64,000 nucleotides of DNA from Phlebotomus papatasi (lineage: Eukaryota > Arthropoda > Insecta > Diptera > Psychodidae). Positions 22,430 through 34,869 of the stretch are shown piece after piece. The DNA is taken from contig NC_077223.1 in NCBI RefSeq assembly GCF_024763615.1, positions 78,058,627 to 78,122,626 of the forward strand. The letters run 5' to 3'. Under the pieces are notes generated by a model. That model saw nothing but the letters and a program-made list of their open reading frames with translations, was not told where the DNA came from and made no database searches. Position 1 is the first letter of the stretch. Each line of letters begins with the position of its first letter. The position numbers and the translations under genes were made by a program.

Positions 22430-23091
22430 TAGGTGGCTGCAACGTTCTTTTAAGGAGCTCGCACTTATCTCCTCTGATCCTGGCGTAAAGTCCGTCCTAT
22501 AGGAGGTTTCTTGCAAATTTTCATAACAATCTTGCTTTTACGGGGAAGAGTTGTTAGCCCCTCGTCCAATCCTCTCTAGAAGAAGGACCAGATCTCAGAT
22601 CCTTTGTTCGTTAGCCTCAGGTTTGTGACTTCCCACTGGGATTTGTTACCCAATCTCCTATTACTCACCGGAGCCTACCAGGCATCTAGCCCGCTTGGAA
22701 GTGTACGTATGAATTTATGGGAAGAAGCTACCCAACTAACATTTTCTTCTCTATAATGATCTTGAAGCAAGGAGTAACTCATTTCCATTTTTCTGACAAG
22801 GGTTTCTGATTTCTCGGATTTCGCGATGCAAAGAGTGGGTTTCTCGGGTTTCGCGATGAAGAAATTGGGTTTCTCGGGTCTCGCGATCCAAAAATTGAGT
22901 TTCTCACAAGGGAACTACTCGAGTCATCAAATTCATATAAATCTGAGGCTTTGCTCAACTACGCAGAAAGGCATCAAATTAAATGTAGTATATTCAAAAT
23001 GTGCGAAATTTGGTTAATTTTTTTGTTAAATTCCCCAAAGTTGAAAATATGCAGCACATAATAAAGAAAATTCGAATGAGACTGCATGCAG

Positions 23092-23160
23092 TGGTGGATC
23101 AGCGGTACAGCGCAGGACATTCAACGGGAGTGCCGCGGGTTCGATCCCTGGCTCCGTCTT
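23092..23160 (+). repeat. tRNA-like SINE head followed by poly-T
   Basis: GTGGATCAGCGGTACAGCGC (A box) and CGGGTTCGATCCCTGG (B box) are spaced as in a tRNA, and a T9 run follows. The 5' and 3' ends do not pair as an acceptor stem, so I do not call it a tRNA gene. Confidence 0.5.
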
Positions 23161-23561
23161 TTTTTTTCATTTTAATATCTTTTTTTTTTCATTTTAATAT
23201 CTTTTTCAATAAAAAATTCTATTCTTTAGTAAGTAGTATTATTGTTGTGTAAATTGCTTATAGTTCCGAATGAAAATCCTCAACAAATTTTGAAAAGCGA
23301 TGAAAGTGCATCGCATAATTTATCGAATTATCAAAATTGGCTTTTTTAAAAAATCCTGACGTTTCTGCCTACAAGGATAGGGGAAATTTTCTTTAAAAAG
23401 GCATTTTTTAAAGAAATTTCTTCTAGTGTGTAGAGGCCATAAGACTATACAGAAAAAATCACTACTATTATGAGAATTCTATAACATATTTTCAATATTG
23501 TCTCAAATTCTACTCATAGAGTTCTTCTGTGATAATTATAAAAGTACTGACATGAGAAATG

Positions 23562-23697
23562 GTAATGGAAATAGGAAGATGAAAACTTCCTCCGATTGCG
23601 TCAGGGTTATTTATCCTTTCAGGACAAGAAAAACACGTAGAGATCTTTGTCATCTGACGCAACCGCGGGAAGTTTTCATCTTCCTATTTCCATTACT
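23562..23697. repeat. Perfect-armed hairpin repeat
   Basis: GTAATGGAAATAGGAAGATG and GGAAGTTTTCATCTTCC at the other end form long inverted arms around a short loop with a second CTGACGCAA/TTGCGTCAG pair. Confidence 0.6.
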
Positions 23698-24404
23698 TCT
23701 GTGATAATGCAGAATTCTCAATATATTTTTATTTGACACGTTTCATGTGTTTTGGGCTATTATAGGGGTCTAATTTCAAATAATGGGTGCATAAAATATT
23801 GAAGCCAATCAGCTTAATTTGTAAAGTTGAATATCATTTAACATATTTTTTGAGAAATATTTTCTTATAAAGAGCGTTTTATAGAATCATGTTATGCTTT
23901 TCATGAGACTTTTAAATCTTTATTCCATAATTCCCGCTATCATCTTCGTATGAGGTCACTAAAAGTCTTTTGGTTTTATAATGCAGTTAATTTGTTAGTT
24001 TTGTGGTAATTATACCGTTTTTTTTTGCTTCAAAGTTTTAAGAATCCTTCAAGCACTTAAAAAATATATTTAAAACTCTTTTCCTCGTTTACTTGTAGAA
24101 TTTCGTAAAAGTTTCCTTATCAAACCTTATATCAATATCAGGATTCAGGATCAGGATCTTTGTCAATAATGCTACATCTGAATCTGTTGTAAATGAAGAG
24201 AAAAATGTTTCTTGGGTATTGAATTCGGGTAGGAGTTGCAGCCAACTTCAAGTCCCAATTTAACGGTAAGAATTTCAAATTGCCCGAATTGCCACTCCAT
24301 GTAGTTGTACTCCATGAAGCCAAAGGTAATTTCATCATCTCTCATCGTGATGTATTAATTAAATATTTTTATTGTGATAATTCTGCATGTAGTGACACTG
24401 TGAG

Positions 24405-26016
24405 ATGGCAAAAACGGGTCTCCTCATCACATCCAGTTTATCTCGAGTACCTAGTGTCCTCCAGGCAGCTCGGAAGCATGTTTTCAAGACCCTGTACATT
24501 CAGATTGAACCCAAAAACACCAACATCCAGAGCATTCCTGTCTACTGCTCAGCCATAAATCGCATCTATGCCTCATCTAGTGTCCACTGCAACAATCTGG
24601 ATGTTCGGGTATTGATCAGCAACCTCCGAGGACAGCGAGTACAGAAGCTGAGCGAGCAGGTAGATGTGCTAATGTTTGATGCTGCTGTTCCCCAATCTGA
24701 GGCCACTCTGCTGGCTGAGGGTCTCCGAGCACCCAGTGTGGTTCAACTGGGACAGCTGGACAGTGTTCCGGACACGGGGGTATTTGAGGAAGTTGACGCA
24801 AAAGACAATTTTAAGATGCATGACAATGTTGTTCTGGGAGGAACTTTCGATCGTCTCCATTTAGGCCACAAAATCCTCCTGTCCAATGCTGTTTTGCGCA
24901 CCAAGAAGCGCCTTGTGGTGGGAGTGACTGATGTCAATATGGTTAAATGTGAGAAAATTGCCCAAAGATAAGTTTCCGGTAGATTGAGATTCCTAACCTC
25001 ACTTCTTTTTTTGTTCAGCAAAGAAACTTCCTGAATTGATTCTGTCCGTGGATCAGAGAATAGACGATGTTACCAATTTCCTGAAAGACATTGATCACTC
25101 CCTGAAGTACGAAGTGGTACCCATTGCTGATCCTTTTGGTCCAACGGCAAGTGATCCTGACTTGGATTTGATTGTAGTGAGCCAGGAGACTCTCCGGGGA
25201 GGTGAGAAGGTCAATGAGCTGAGACAGAAGAATAATTTGAATATTCTCGATATCTACTGCCTCAAGTTGTTAGAATTGGAGCCGGATGTTGGGGATAAAG
25301 AGACCAAGATCAGTTCCAGCAATCAGAGGATGGATATTCTGGGAACACGAATCAGAGATCCAGAGCCGAGACCAAATCTGCATCAACGTCCGTATCTCAT
25401 TGGGCTAGTGGGAGGGATTGCATCAGGCAAGAGCATAATGTGTGAGCGTCTGAAGAGATTTGGGGCCACTGTGATTGATTGCGATAAACTTGCCCATTCG
25501 CTCTATGAGCCAGGAACTGACTGCTTCAATGCCCTGAAGTCGCACTTTGGGATTGGGATTGTGGGTGGTGATGGGAAAATTGATAGAAAAGTCCTTGGAT
25601 CTATTGTGTTCAAGCACAAGGATAAATTGGAGGAACTCAATGGGATTGTCTGGCCGAGATTGCTGGAGGCTGTCAGGGAGAAAGTGGCAGATATTCGGCA
25701 AAAGGGAGAGTACCAAGTGGTTGTCATTGAGGCAGCAGTCCTGATCAAGGCAGGCTGGCAGAAGGAAGTACACGAAGTATGGTCACTAATTATCCCACCA
25801 GAAGAAGCAATCCGGAGGCTCAGAGAGCGCAATAATTTGACTGAGGACGAGGCCAAGATGCGTATTGAATCCCAACTGAGCAATCAGGCCATCGTGGAGC
25901 ATTCCAATGTTGTATTCTCCTCGCTCTGGAGCTACGAGTTCACTGAGAAGCAGGCCATCAAGGCCTGGAATATCCTCCAGAAGGATCTCAACACCGAAGT
26001 CACATCGAAGATTTGA
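24405..26016 (+). CDS. COASY: Bifunctional coenzyme A synthase (PPAT/dephospho-CoA kinase), two exons, 513 aa
   Basis: Exons 24405-24948 and 25019-26016 join across a 70 bp GT/AG intron, splitting the Ser codon after NMVK. The protein catalyses the last two steps of CoA synthesis: adenylation of 4'-phosphopantetheine, then phosphorylation of dephospho-CoA. The PPAT nucleotidyltransferase domain shows GGTFDRLHLGH at about 145-155, including the HxGH signature (His152, His155). The DPCK domain shows the P-loop GGIASGKS at about 313-320 followed by VIDCDKLAHSLYEPG, typical of dephospho-CoA kinases. The order PPAT then DPCK and the length match animal COASY (about 560 aa in human). The N-terminal about 140 residues are less conserved in this family; their basic, Ser-rich start could be a mitochondrial signal, but this is not certain. 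The start is the first ATG with a Kozak-like context (GAGATGG). No other gene lies within 6 kb on the right or 9 kb on the left. Confidence 0.95.
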
Positions 26017-26956
26017 TGAATTCATTGGGATTTACAGGTATCACAGAACATTTATTGTTACCTTTATTGATTGTTGAAAAGAAAAGTTTTTATTTAAAAA
26101 AAGGTCGTTTTGATGCATCCAGAACTCCGTAAACATTTAACCTTGCAAGAATCTAGAACAGCAATCTTGGTAAAAATTTAAAAATGAAGCAGATAACAAA
26201 TGATTATTTATAGATTAGAACATTTCAAGCCTGTGCTGATTAGATATTTCTGGAGAGATATTTAATTGCAAAGATAATTAGCAAAACTTTGACCTTTGAT
26301 AACAAAGAACGCTTCTTAAATTTATTTAAGAATGCCCTGTAGCTTCTTAAAAAAATATTTTAATTTTCTCTGAGGTCAGTAGGGAAATTTTCTAAAAGTC
26401 GGACAGCGCAGAAAGTCGGACACCGAAAACTAAATGGGGACTAAGCGAAAGATTCATCGAAAAAAATATTAAAATATCTCTGAAAATGCGTTAAAAATTA
26501 ATATTTTTATTTATTTTTAGTACTTAAATAGGGTAAGTGTGCCAAATTCCGCCCAACTTGCAATTTCGGGCACCTTTTTTGTTCCTCGAATTTCCATGAC
26601 TTTTTAGTTTTTGCATACTCTAGAGATCATTGCAAAAGAAGAACAAAAAATATCGCTTCGACGAGCAAGATGGTCTAAAAAGGCATTGGAAGAATTCCTG
26701 AAGGGCAAGGAACTATGAGAATTAAGGTGGCCGAAATAGGGCACCAAAGCTATGTCTACATTTTTATTCATTTTAAAATGTATTAAAAATGATTTTAGAG
26801 AAAAAAAACGATAAACTGTCTACAAGGTTCTAAGCAACACTCCTTAGAAAGAAGTAATTAAAAAAAAATCAATTTGTATTAAAAATATTATACATTTCAA
26901 ACTTGAGACTTTGGCGCTTGCATGCAACTATGCCGAAATTTGGCACACTTAGGGTG

Positions 26957-27200
26957 GAATTGAATTGAATTGAATTGAATTTTATTATCATCTCTGTTTT
27001 TCCCACCCCCCATGCGGCCATCGCCGTCTTAGTGTCGATTCCAACCTCCGGGATGAAAACGATGGAAAATCCCTTCATTGGTTGTATATTTCGGGACCGT
27101 ACATATGCACGTAGGTCACTTATATGGGAGATGGGTATGCTCACAGAGAGAGGTTTGAAAAACCTAGCCAATAAGGCTGTTTGGTTTTCTATCTGACTAA
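26957..27200 (-). mobile_element. 3' end of a retroelement with AATTG-type tail, copy 2
   Basis: A TTGAATTGAATTGAATT tail adjoins the CCATGCGGCCATCGCCGTCT block shared with 8535-8890. On the minus strand a short open frame runs through it, but no reverse-transcriptase motif is visible. Confidence 0.5.
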
Positions 27201-27738
27201 AATAAAATAAATAACTAAGTATATAAAGGAATCACCAGTTCTCGCCAGTGCCCCACTTCTCGCCACTTACATTGAAATCGCTATTTTTCGCAATTTATGA
27301 AATAAATGAGTCGCATTTTTTTTGTATTGTTTCTGCTTCTACGCATAGAATCGAAAAATAATAATTATTCGTTTTGGATTCACGATTTTGATTACTTTTT
27401 AGAGCAATATTTTAAGCAAGTGCATCGAATTCAACATCTCTTACCAAATGTACTAAGTGTCATCAAATTTTCATCAGGCCAAAAATACCTATTTGGGTAA
27501 ATAATTTGTTTATTGAATATTTAATTGCACTTGTGGAATGCATAAAATTTGTATTTAGTCAATTAATATTTCATTTTATATTATTTTTGTATAAAAATGA
27601 GGCATGGCGAGAAGTGGTAATATTCTGGAATTGATTTTACCACCTGTCGCCATATCTTTTCAATAGGCGACGCTAACTTCACTTCGTACATTCTCAGTTG
27701 TCAAATCTGCATTGTTTATTTTCTGCAAAAGCCCCATA

Positions 27739-27972
27739 CAGTAGACTCTCACTCAATCGGCTCTTTTTCAATCGGGCGACAAATTTTGTTAACAATTTTC
27801 ACGTTTAATTATGAAGCTAATTCGCTCAAATTCTCTGTAGTTCTTCCTATTTTATCGATATTCTTTATAATTGAGCGCTTTTTGTGGAATTTACAAAGGC
27901 TTTGACGCTCAATTCTATCGCTAAACCGGATGACATTTTGCCCCATATTCCCGATTGAGAGAGAGTCTACTG
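27739..27972. mobile_element. CAGTAGACTC MITE, copy c
   Basis: It is 234 bp, with TA immediately outside both ends. Termini are CAGTAGACTCTCACTCAATC and GATTGAGAGAGAGTCTACTG. Confidence 0.85.
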
Positions 27973-29189
27973 TAATTTGATTTCTCAAAGAAAAGTGAAG
28001 AAAAATCATTTAAAGAGAGTAATAATAAAGTGATCACAAGGAAAGAGAAATGGTGAATGTATTCTTTTCATAGCATTGCCTAAAATAAACGAGTGTGGTT
28101 CTTTTCAAGTGGGTGGCGAGAAGTGGTTACAAATTTTACAAAACTGGCGAAAAGTGGTAAAAAGTGGCGACGAAATGGTTATTTTTGCATTATTAATAAA
28201 AATCAGTTTTTTAAGTAGTCCAGCGTTATGTTCTAGGATTATTGTTTTCACGTATCTAGAGCCAATACATCTAAGTAACTTTGTGTCAAATTTGACTTAT
28301 CTTGTAACAAGGATTCAAAAGTTATGATTAAATGAATTTAATTTTTTCCTAAACATGGCGATAGCCGATTATTCCACCCTACCCTATATTTATATGAAGT
28401 TGAATTGTTTCTTAAATAATCCGCCTTTTCAAAATTAGTCTATGAAGTAATGCCTTAGACACCTAGACACTTACGACTTAAGCCGAGAGACGGTTTAACG
28501 TAATTATAATCAAAATAGTGATAATCAAAATAATAATGTGAACTGATTTATAAATTACTAAGAACATTGCCCGAAACACCTTAGAAATACCGTAAATATT
28601 TAGAATCCATAAATATTTTATGGATTCTGACTGTACTGAAATAGATGGCTGAAAATCTGGTCTCAGCATTACGGAGTGCTCGAACTCACGAAAAAGAACT
28701 CTCCGTGTAATTATCTTTTCGAAAGATTTTCGGGTGCTGCATACCGATTTACTATCGATTTAATTGATTTATAGATTTAAAAAACCCGCGAGTGTATCCG
28801 AGAAAGGTATAACCTTTAGAGGTACATTACCAGTCCAATTTAACCGGGATTTTTCAAAAAAAATCTAAATTTTAAGCAAATTAGTTGAAAAATAGGCCCT
28901 TCAATTGAAAGTGGTTAAATTAAACCGGTTAAACTTTGATCTTAGAAAATTTTGAAACATTTTTCGAACATAGGTGTCTAAGCACGATATATTCACGAAA
29001 AAACCTAAGTGCCGTTTTTGAAATGAACCAAAAATAATGTTCACTTATGGGAGGGGGGGTCGTCGAAAACCGCAAGTTGATATCTTCAATCGTTTAGCCT
29101 CTAGTCGTATTTTTTTTCAGAAAGTAATGTATGTGTACACCGCCGTCCAACCAAAAGGAAGAAAAGCACTTTTCGGCTTGAAATCTCTT

Positions 29190-29443
29190 CACTGAGAGAA
29201 ATCCGAAAAAGTTAAAATAACATTCCGGAAATGTTTATTTTACCTTGCAGTATTGATCCAAAATTCGTGTAAATATTTTGATTTTTAGGTGTATTAGGTG
29301 TTAAAGTTACACTTTTTCATGTTAATTTTACCCTTAAAAAGGTGTAAAATTACCATAAAAAAATGTTGATATATTTTTACACCTAAAAAGTGTTAAAGTT
29401 ATGGGGAAAAAAAGTTAATCGCAACCTCATTTTTTTTCTCAGT
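29190..29443 (+). mobile_element. CACTGAG-type MITE, copy 3
   Basis: It is about 254 bp from CACTGAGAGAAATCCG to TTTTTCTCAGT, with all family landmarks. Confidence 0.8.
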
Positions 29444-30946
29444 TTTGTACTCTTTTTCAAGTGTTAAGAGTTGTCCGTCTTTTCGAATTGATTAGGTTGC
29501 CTTTTTGTCTGACTAAAGCAGACCTGTGCTCGTTAAAAGTTGTGTAATATCGGAAATTTTTTTGTTGATAATTTTAATAGAAATTACAGATAGCCATACT
29601 GGTAACACTAATCCCGTTCATTCACGGTGCCATGATAAATATTTTTGCGCCAAAAAGACATAACAGACATAAAAACTCATATAGAAAAAATTATCTTCTT
29701 GATATCTTTGTCGGAAGACGGATAGCTGTTCACTACAAACCCTTTTACTCCTTTTACTTGAATCTTCCAGAAATACAAAGAAATTAAATGCAAATAACCC
29801 AAATAACACTTCAAATGGAAAGTTCTTAAATCGCACGCAATTCAACAGTGAGAGAGAGATAGAGATACAAATAACTCACTTGACAAATGTCTGGCGGCGC
29901 TGCGGTTGCAAAAACTCTGAAATGCGACAAAATATTTTCTTCTCTATTTTATCCTTATTAGCAGGGTGTGTTCCTTCTTGTAATATGTACTTTTGCATTC
30001 CTTATTAACCAAAATAGTGTTGTACAAAAGGATTTTTCTCAAACCTATCCTGAATTTTGAGACAGCTCAAAAGAATATGAGTCTTCCAGCTCAAAATTTC
30101 ATCCCAGTGTTTTTGTTGTAATATAGACAAGTATTTACAATTAACCCAAATAGCTGTATATTCAATTAAATTATAAAAAGGATTTTCTTGTGAAAATGAC
30201 TTAACTCTAAGGAATTAAGCAATTTTCACATTAAAAAAAACCTCTCATTTTCTCTACGTGAATTTTCGCGGCATTTCGAAGAATGCCAACAGGCACCACC
30301 AAATTCACTTCGGTTTTCTTGCTCAGGGCTGGACTAAAGCAAAAATATTTTGTTGTTTTTGTTTCTTTAATGCGGTTTATGTTGCAGGTTTATCAATAAT
30401 GGTTTAACTTTTCTAATTTTATATTGTAAAATTAAACTTTTGGAAAAATACCTATTTATTATGGTAAGATCAAATGAATTATCAGATGATGTTACTTGTA
30501 GATTAATTTTTTTTTTAGTAAACGCTCGAAAACTACTGGGCTAATCCGGGCTAAACCGGGCTAAACCCTAGTCTAGCCTAAATCGAAGGTGTGAAAACTG
30601 TCTAAGAGAGTTTTTATTTTATTTTCAGATGTTTTAGGTTACACCGTTCCACTTTTATTCTTTAACTGGTTAATTTGTATAATCTATTTTACTTTAAATC
30701 TGTTTAAAATGGTTTTATAATTTTTTATTATGTTTTTTTCAGTTTTCTTTTAACCTTTAAACGTCGAATTCAAATACTTACAGTGCTGCCTGCCTTTCTA
30801 TGCTTTTTATCTCCATGGTCTTTGCACACGACCCGTTGGTTTCTCTGCGTTTTTGTCGATTAGGATCCCTCAAAAAAGCTTTCATCCGGTCCATTAATTA
30901 ATTCGTGGTGTAATAGTCCAACGGAATCAGTTCTACCGATTGAATA

Positions 30947-32143
30947 ATGTCAAGCACTGCAGGAAAAGTGAGTAAAACACCTGAATTTTTCATTTGAATC
31001 TTCCAATGAAGCACTGAAATCTTCCCCAAGGTCATCAAATGCCGGGCAGCTGTGTCATGGGCTGCGAAGAAACCACTGGTCATCGAGGAGATTGAGGTAG
31101 ATCCACCCAAGGCTCATGAAGTGCGCATAAAGATTGTGTCCACGGGAGTCTGTCACACAGACGCCTACACTCTTGGGGGCTTTGATTCCGAGGGTGTGTT
31201 TCCGGTGATTCTGGGTCATGAGGGTGCTGGAATTGTGGAGAGTGTTGGTGAGGGAGTAACGGGATTCAAGGAGGGTGATCATGTCATTCCTCTGTACGTT
31301 CCCCAGTGCAACGAGTGCAAGTTCTGCAAATCTGGGAAGACCAATCTTTGTCAGAAGATTCGGGCTACTCAGGGGCGTGGCGTGATGCCTGACGGTTCTA
31401 CCCGTTTCCGTTGCCGTGGTGAGAAACTCTTTCACTTCATGGGAACGTCTACTTTCTCCGAATACACCGTGGTGGCTGATATTTCTCTGTGCCGAGTAGA
31501 TCGCGCAGCTCCTCTGGATAAGGTTTGTCTGCTGGGCTGTGGCATTCCCACGGGCTACGGAGCTGCTCTCAATACCGCCAGAGTGGAACAGGGCTCTACA
31601 TGTGCTGTCTTTGGGCTGGGCTGTGTAGGACTGGCCGTAGCAATGGGCTGCAAAAAGGCTGGAGCCAGCAGGATTATTGGAGTGGACATAAATCCAGCTA
31701 AATTCGATGTAGCTCGTACTTTTGGGTGCACAGAATTCGTCAATCCCAAAGATCATGCTCGTCCAATTCAAGATGTCTTGGTGGAACTCACCGATGGGGG
31801 CTTGGATTACACCTTTGAGTGCATTGGGAATGTTACTACGATGCGGGCTGCCCTGGAGTCATGTTGCAAAGGCTGGGGCACTTCGGTGATTATTGGTGTG
31901 GCTGCTGCAGGAACAGAGATCAGCACTAAGCCATTTATGTTGGTCACCGGAAGAACTTGGAAGGGCAGTGCCTTTGGTGGATGGAAGAGTATCGACAGTG
32001 TGCCAATGCTCGTGGGAGAGTATCTCAACAAGGAGTTGCTAATTGATGAATTTGTAACGCACACAATGGGTTTGGACAAGATCAATGAAGCATTCGATCT
32101 CATGCATGAAGGAAAGAGCATCAGAAGCGTTATCAATTTCTAA
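30947..32143 (+). CDS. Fdh: Class III alcohol dehydrogenase / S-(hydroxymethyl)glutathione dehydrogenase, 377 aa
   Basis: A 21 bp first coding exon (30947-30967, MSSTAGK) is joined across a 63 bp intron to exon 31031-32143, which continues VIKCRAAVSW, the normal N-terminus of this enzyme. It oxidises the glutathione adduct of formaldehyde with NAD+ and can reduce S-nitrosoglutathione; it is a cytosolic zinc-dependent medium-chain dehydrogenase. Catalytic-zinc ligands are visible as Cys48 (CHTD), His70-Glu71 (GHE) and Cys177. The structural-zinc cluster is Cys100, 103, 106 and 114. The Rossmann motif is GLGCVG at 202-207, with Asp226 as the likely NAD-selecting acidic residue. Arg118, in KIRATQG, corresponds to the class III-specific arginine that binds the substrate's glutathione carboxylate. 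Length and end (SIRSVINF) are full for the family. AATAAA at 32482-32487 is the nearest poly(A) signal seen. The very short first exon is easily missed by ORF scanning. Confidence 0.97.
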
Positions 32144-32481
32144 AAAAAAGTTACTTTTGAAAATGTTACCCAGTTTTTGTACTCTTCTTTTGCTAAACCA
32201 ATCTTAAATACACTCGAAAGTTTTTGGAATATCTTTTGACTTTTTTTCTGATAAGCTAATCTGATTTTTCTGATTAGCAAGTCCAGCAGCAGCGAGCGTA
32301 AATTTATTTTTAGATGAAAATGGATTCAATATAATCAATGGAACTGTAATTATGCCACTGAAGTCAATAATATAGCAATTCATCTCTAAAAGAAACTGTT
32401 ATCGAGCTGATAATACATTGCTAACAATGAAGAATTGTTGAATGATAATTGCTGATAGAAAGGACGATGTCGGTTGTAGTG

Positions 32482-32487
32482 AATAAA
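32482..32487 (+). promoter_or_regulatory. Poly(A) signal of the class III alcohol dehydrogenase gene
   Basis: AATAAA lies about 340 nt after the stop codon, just before the TTAA element at 32538 begins. Confidence 0.5.
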
Positions 32488-32887
32488 ATGTCGCAAAAAT
32501 TTACTTAAAAGTGGCTGCAGGCAGATGCAACGTCCCTTTAACTCTTCGCGTCACACTTTTATTCAGCAAGTGAATTCATGTAAAATTGAGTTTTTCCTAA
32601 TGCTTTATGATCAAATATAATAGTTCAGAGAGGAAAAAAAAAATTCCAGTACGTGAAAACTCGGAAAAACCCCGGGTCACATATGACCCTATTGTCCTCA
32701 AGGGAAGTGTACATACAATTTTCAAAATCTATATCACGGGCTTTCTAAGAGTTTTTTTGCTTGAAGTTACTAATTTAGTCAAAACCATGGCAAATTGGAT
32801 TGTCTTGATGAACACTGTACTCCTGGTGTTCAAGGAATCTTCCTGGTAATCCCTTAAACAGTCACTGTCACAATATTTTGAGTGGTA

Positions 32888-33121
32888 CAGTAGACTCTCT
32901 CTCAATCGTGAATATGGGGCAAAATGTCATCCGGTTTAGCGATTGAATTTAGCGTCAAAGCCTTTGTAAATTCCACAAAAAGTGCTCAATTATAAAGAAT
33001 CACGATAAAATAGGAAGAACTACAGCGAATTTGAGCAAATTAGCTTCATAATTAAGCGTGAAAACTGTCAACAAAATTTGACGCCCGATTGAGAAAGAGT
33101 CGATTGAGTGAGAGTCTACTG
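32888..33121. mobile_element. CAGTAGACTC MITE, copy d, with TA duplication
   Basis: It is flanked by TA on both sides. The uninterrupted host copy at 5504-6459 has a single TA at the same site (GTGGTATTTGGC). Confidence 0.85.
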
Positions 33122-33142
33122 TACTTGGCAAAAATAAACTTA

Positions 33143-33795
33143 CAGTAGACTCTCGCTAATTCGGCTCTTTTAAGATCGGGCTACACACGGCTCTTCGTTA
33201 TCCGGCACTTCATTATCCGGGTGACAGCTGCCAAACACTGGCAGTTGATTATTCAAAATGATTTTTTACGAAACAATGCAGTTTGTCCAGAGTGAATTAA
33301 TGTGTTATTTTCATTTTATCAAAGTTTTTGACACACAATCGTGCTACAAAATGAAACATGAACACACCACAAAGAAAATTCTATTGTTTTTTCGACAGAA
33401 TACAAATTCTCACAGCAGAAATTATAAAAACGTTGACCAGATTCAAAAAAACCAAAATGTCATTTTGTCCCCACGTCAGCCGGATAACGAGTGTACTTCA
33501 TAATTCGGGCAGCAGTTGAATTTGAAAAAAGTTTGTTGACAGTTTTCAAGCTTAATTATGATTATCAAATGAAGCAAATATTTTCAAATTTGACACGGTT
33601 TGTCTTAGTTTTGATGAGATATTGCATTATTAAGAGGTTTTCATGAAATTTATAATACCAATGAGCATATAAACTCAATATGAGTATGCAGGAACAAAAA
33701 ATCTTGCATTTTAACCATTTTAAACAATTTGTTGCCCGAATTTCTCTCTACTTCAGTTGACATTTCGGTCCCAAATGCCCGAATTTGAGAACTGT
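33143..33795. mobile_element. CAGTAGACTC MITE, copy e, itself interrupted
   Basis: It has AATTCGG-subtype termini. A segment at about 33184-33500 with CGTTATCCGG/CCGGATAACG inverted ends is inserted inside it, compared with copy b. Confidence 0.65.
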
Positions 33796-33800
33796 ATCTA

Positions 33801-34129
33801 CAGTAGAGTCTTCTAAATTCGAACGCTCGGGGGGTATTTTTGACATTTCTCACCTCCCAAATTCGAACGATTTTTTCAATACTAACGATATTTGTGTGAA
33901 ATTAAATTGTACTTTGAATCAAAATCTCGTACTTTCTCGCAAGTTTCATTGATAACATACTTCCTTTTCATTTTATACGATAATAATGTATGTAAACATT
34001 CAGGAAGAAGCACATAAATATGATTTTCATTTACCGAGAATACGAATTTTCCAACATAACCTCACAATTGACATTTTGAATCCAAACGGCGTTCGAATTT
34101 GAGAGATTCAGATTTGAGAGACTCTACTG
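33801..34129. mobile_element. CAGTAGAGTC MITE, copy f
   Basis: It begins CAGTAGAGTCTTCTAAATTC and ends AGAGACTCTACTG followed by TA. It is a divergent subtype with GAACG motifs. Confidence 0.7.
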
Positions 34130-34191
34130 TACATATTTATTCACACACAATACAATTGCACAATATGGGATGTTTGCAGAATACTTTAAAA

Positions 34192-34321
34192 CAGAGGCGT
34201 GCAAGAACCGTTGAAACCGAATAAATGTCAAATGAAACATGTGTACGTCAATGGTGAAAACGATACCGGAACAAACTTATTTTGACATTTATTCGGTTTC
34301 AACGGTTCTTGCACACCTCTG
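34192..34321. mobile_element. 130 bp hAT-like MITE, copy 2
   Basis: It begins CAGAGGCGTGCAAGAACCG and ends with the complement in CTCTG. The flanks TTTAAAA and TCTAAAA match one CTCTAAAA in the uninterrupted copy near 5930, consistent with an 8 bp target duplication. Confidence 0.75.
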
Positions 34322-34869
34322 CGTCTAAAATATTGCAAAATATGTTATAATTCATCAGATACAAGATGAAATGTCCAGGAGCAAGATATTTTCCTTCTGG
34401 ATTTCACAAAGAAAAACAATGTCCCAACTGTCTCAACCACATTGTTGGCACTGTTGGCACGAAAATACTTTCATAAAATTTTACCCTTGCCGACAATAGG
34501 GTCATATATGACCCGGAAAATTCTACGCGCTTTTCTGGAAAATTGAGAGTAGTTTATTATTATCAAAATATGCAATATACAATCTTTGGATATTCTATTT
34601 TGTGTTTCTAAAGAACTTTTTGCTGAAAAAAATAAATTAATATAAAAAAATTTGAAAAAGAAAGTCATTACACAAAGTTCGAAATTAGTGATTTTTGATC
34701 TCAAATATTTTCTTTTCCTGAATATCTGGAGTCTTGAGAAAATTATCCAAAAATCTTACATCCTTCTATTATGATGTTGTGTACAAACCAATAGATTTCA
34801 ATTAATGTAAATAGTCAAAAAAAATTGTTTTTTCCCCGGGTCATATATGACCCTAATGACGTGAAAGAG

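Larger units (their letters stand above)
15058..24404. other. Gene-free, repeat-rich interval between FBXL6-like and COASY
   Basis: No coding gene was recognised in 9.3 kb. It contains several MITEs, listed separately. Between about 19805 and 21570, and between 22800 and 23090, the DNA is plain AT-rich sequence with no structure I can name. A GC-richer patch at 22440-22730, with no ORF, may be a retroelement scrap. Confidence 0.6.
26952..28379. mobile_element. GGGTGGAAT-ended insertion with TA duplication
   Basis: It begins GGGTGGAAT and ends ATTCCACCC, and is flanked by TA on both sides inside another transposon's terminal repeat. It contains repeated GGCGAGAAGTGG words, a retroelement 3' end (26957-27200) and a CAGTAGACTC MITE (27739-27972). 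Confidence 0.6.
26530..28385. mobile_element. AGGGTAAGTGTGCC-type element, copy 2, split near its right tip
   Basis: The left terminus is at 26530. The right terminus reads GGCACACTTA up to 26951 and its last bases, TACCCT, resume at 28380. Everything between is a later insertion (26952-28379). Confidence 0.65.
26017..30946. other. Gene-free interval between COASY and Fdh
   Basis: No gene was recognised. It holds the nested elements 26530-28385 and a CACTGAG MITE at 29190-29443. The stretches 28400-29180 and 29450-30940 show no repeat I can define; the last few hundred bases should contain the Fdh promoter, with no clear core motif. Confidence 0.55.

Noticed and set aside
23092..23160. A functional tRNA gene
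   Set aside because: A and B boxes are good, but the ends do not form an acceptor stem and no anticodon arm is clear; a SINE head fits better.
31055..31771. 238-codon minus-strand ORF opposite the Fdh gene
   Set aside because: It is the shadow of a highly conserved plus-strand dehydrogenase; no motif or splice context of its own.
33258..33503. 81-codon plus-strand ORF
   Set aside because: It falls within a third-level nested inverted-repeat insertion and has no recognisable motif.
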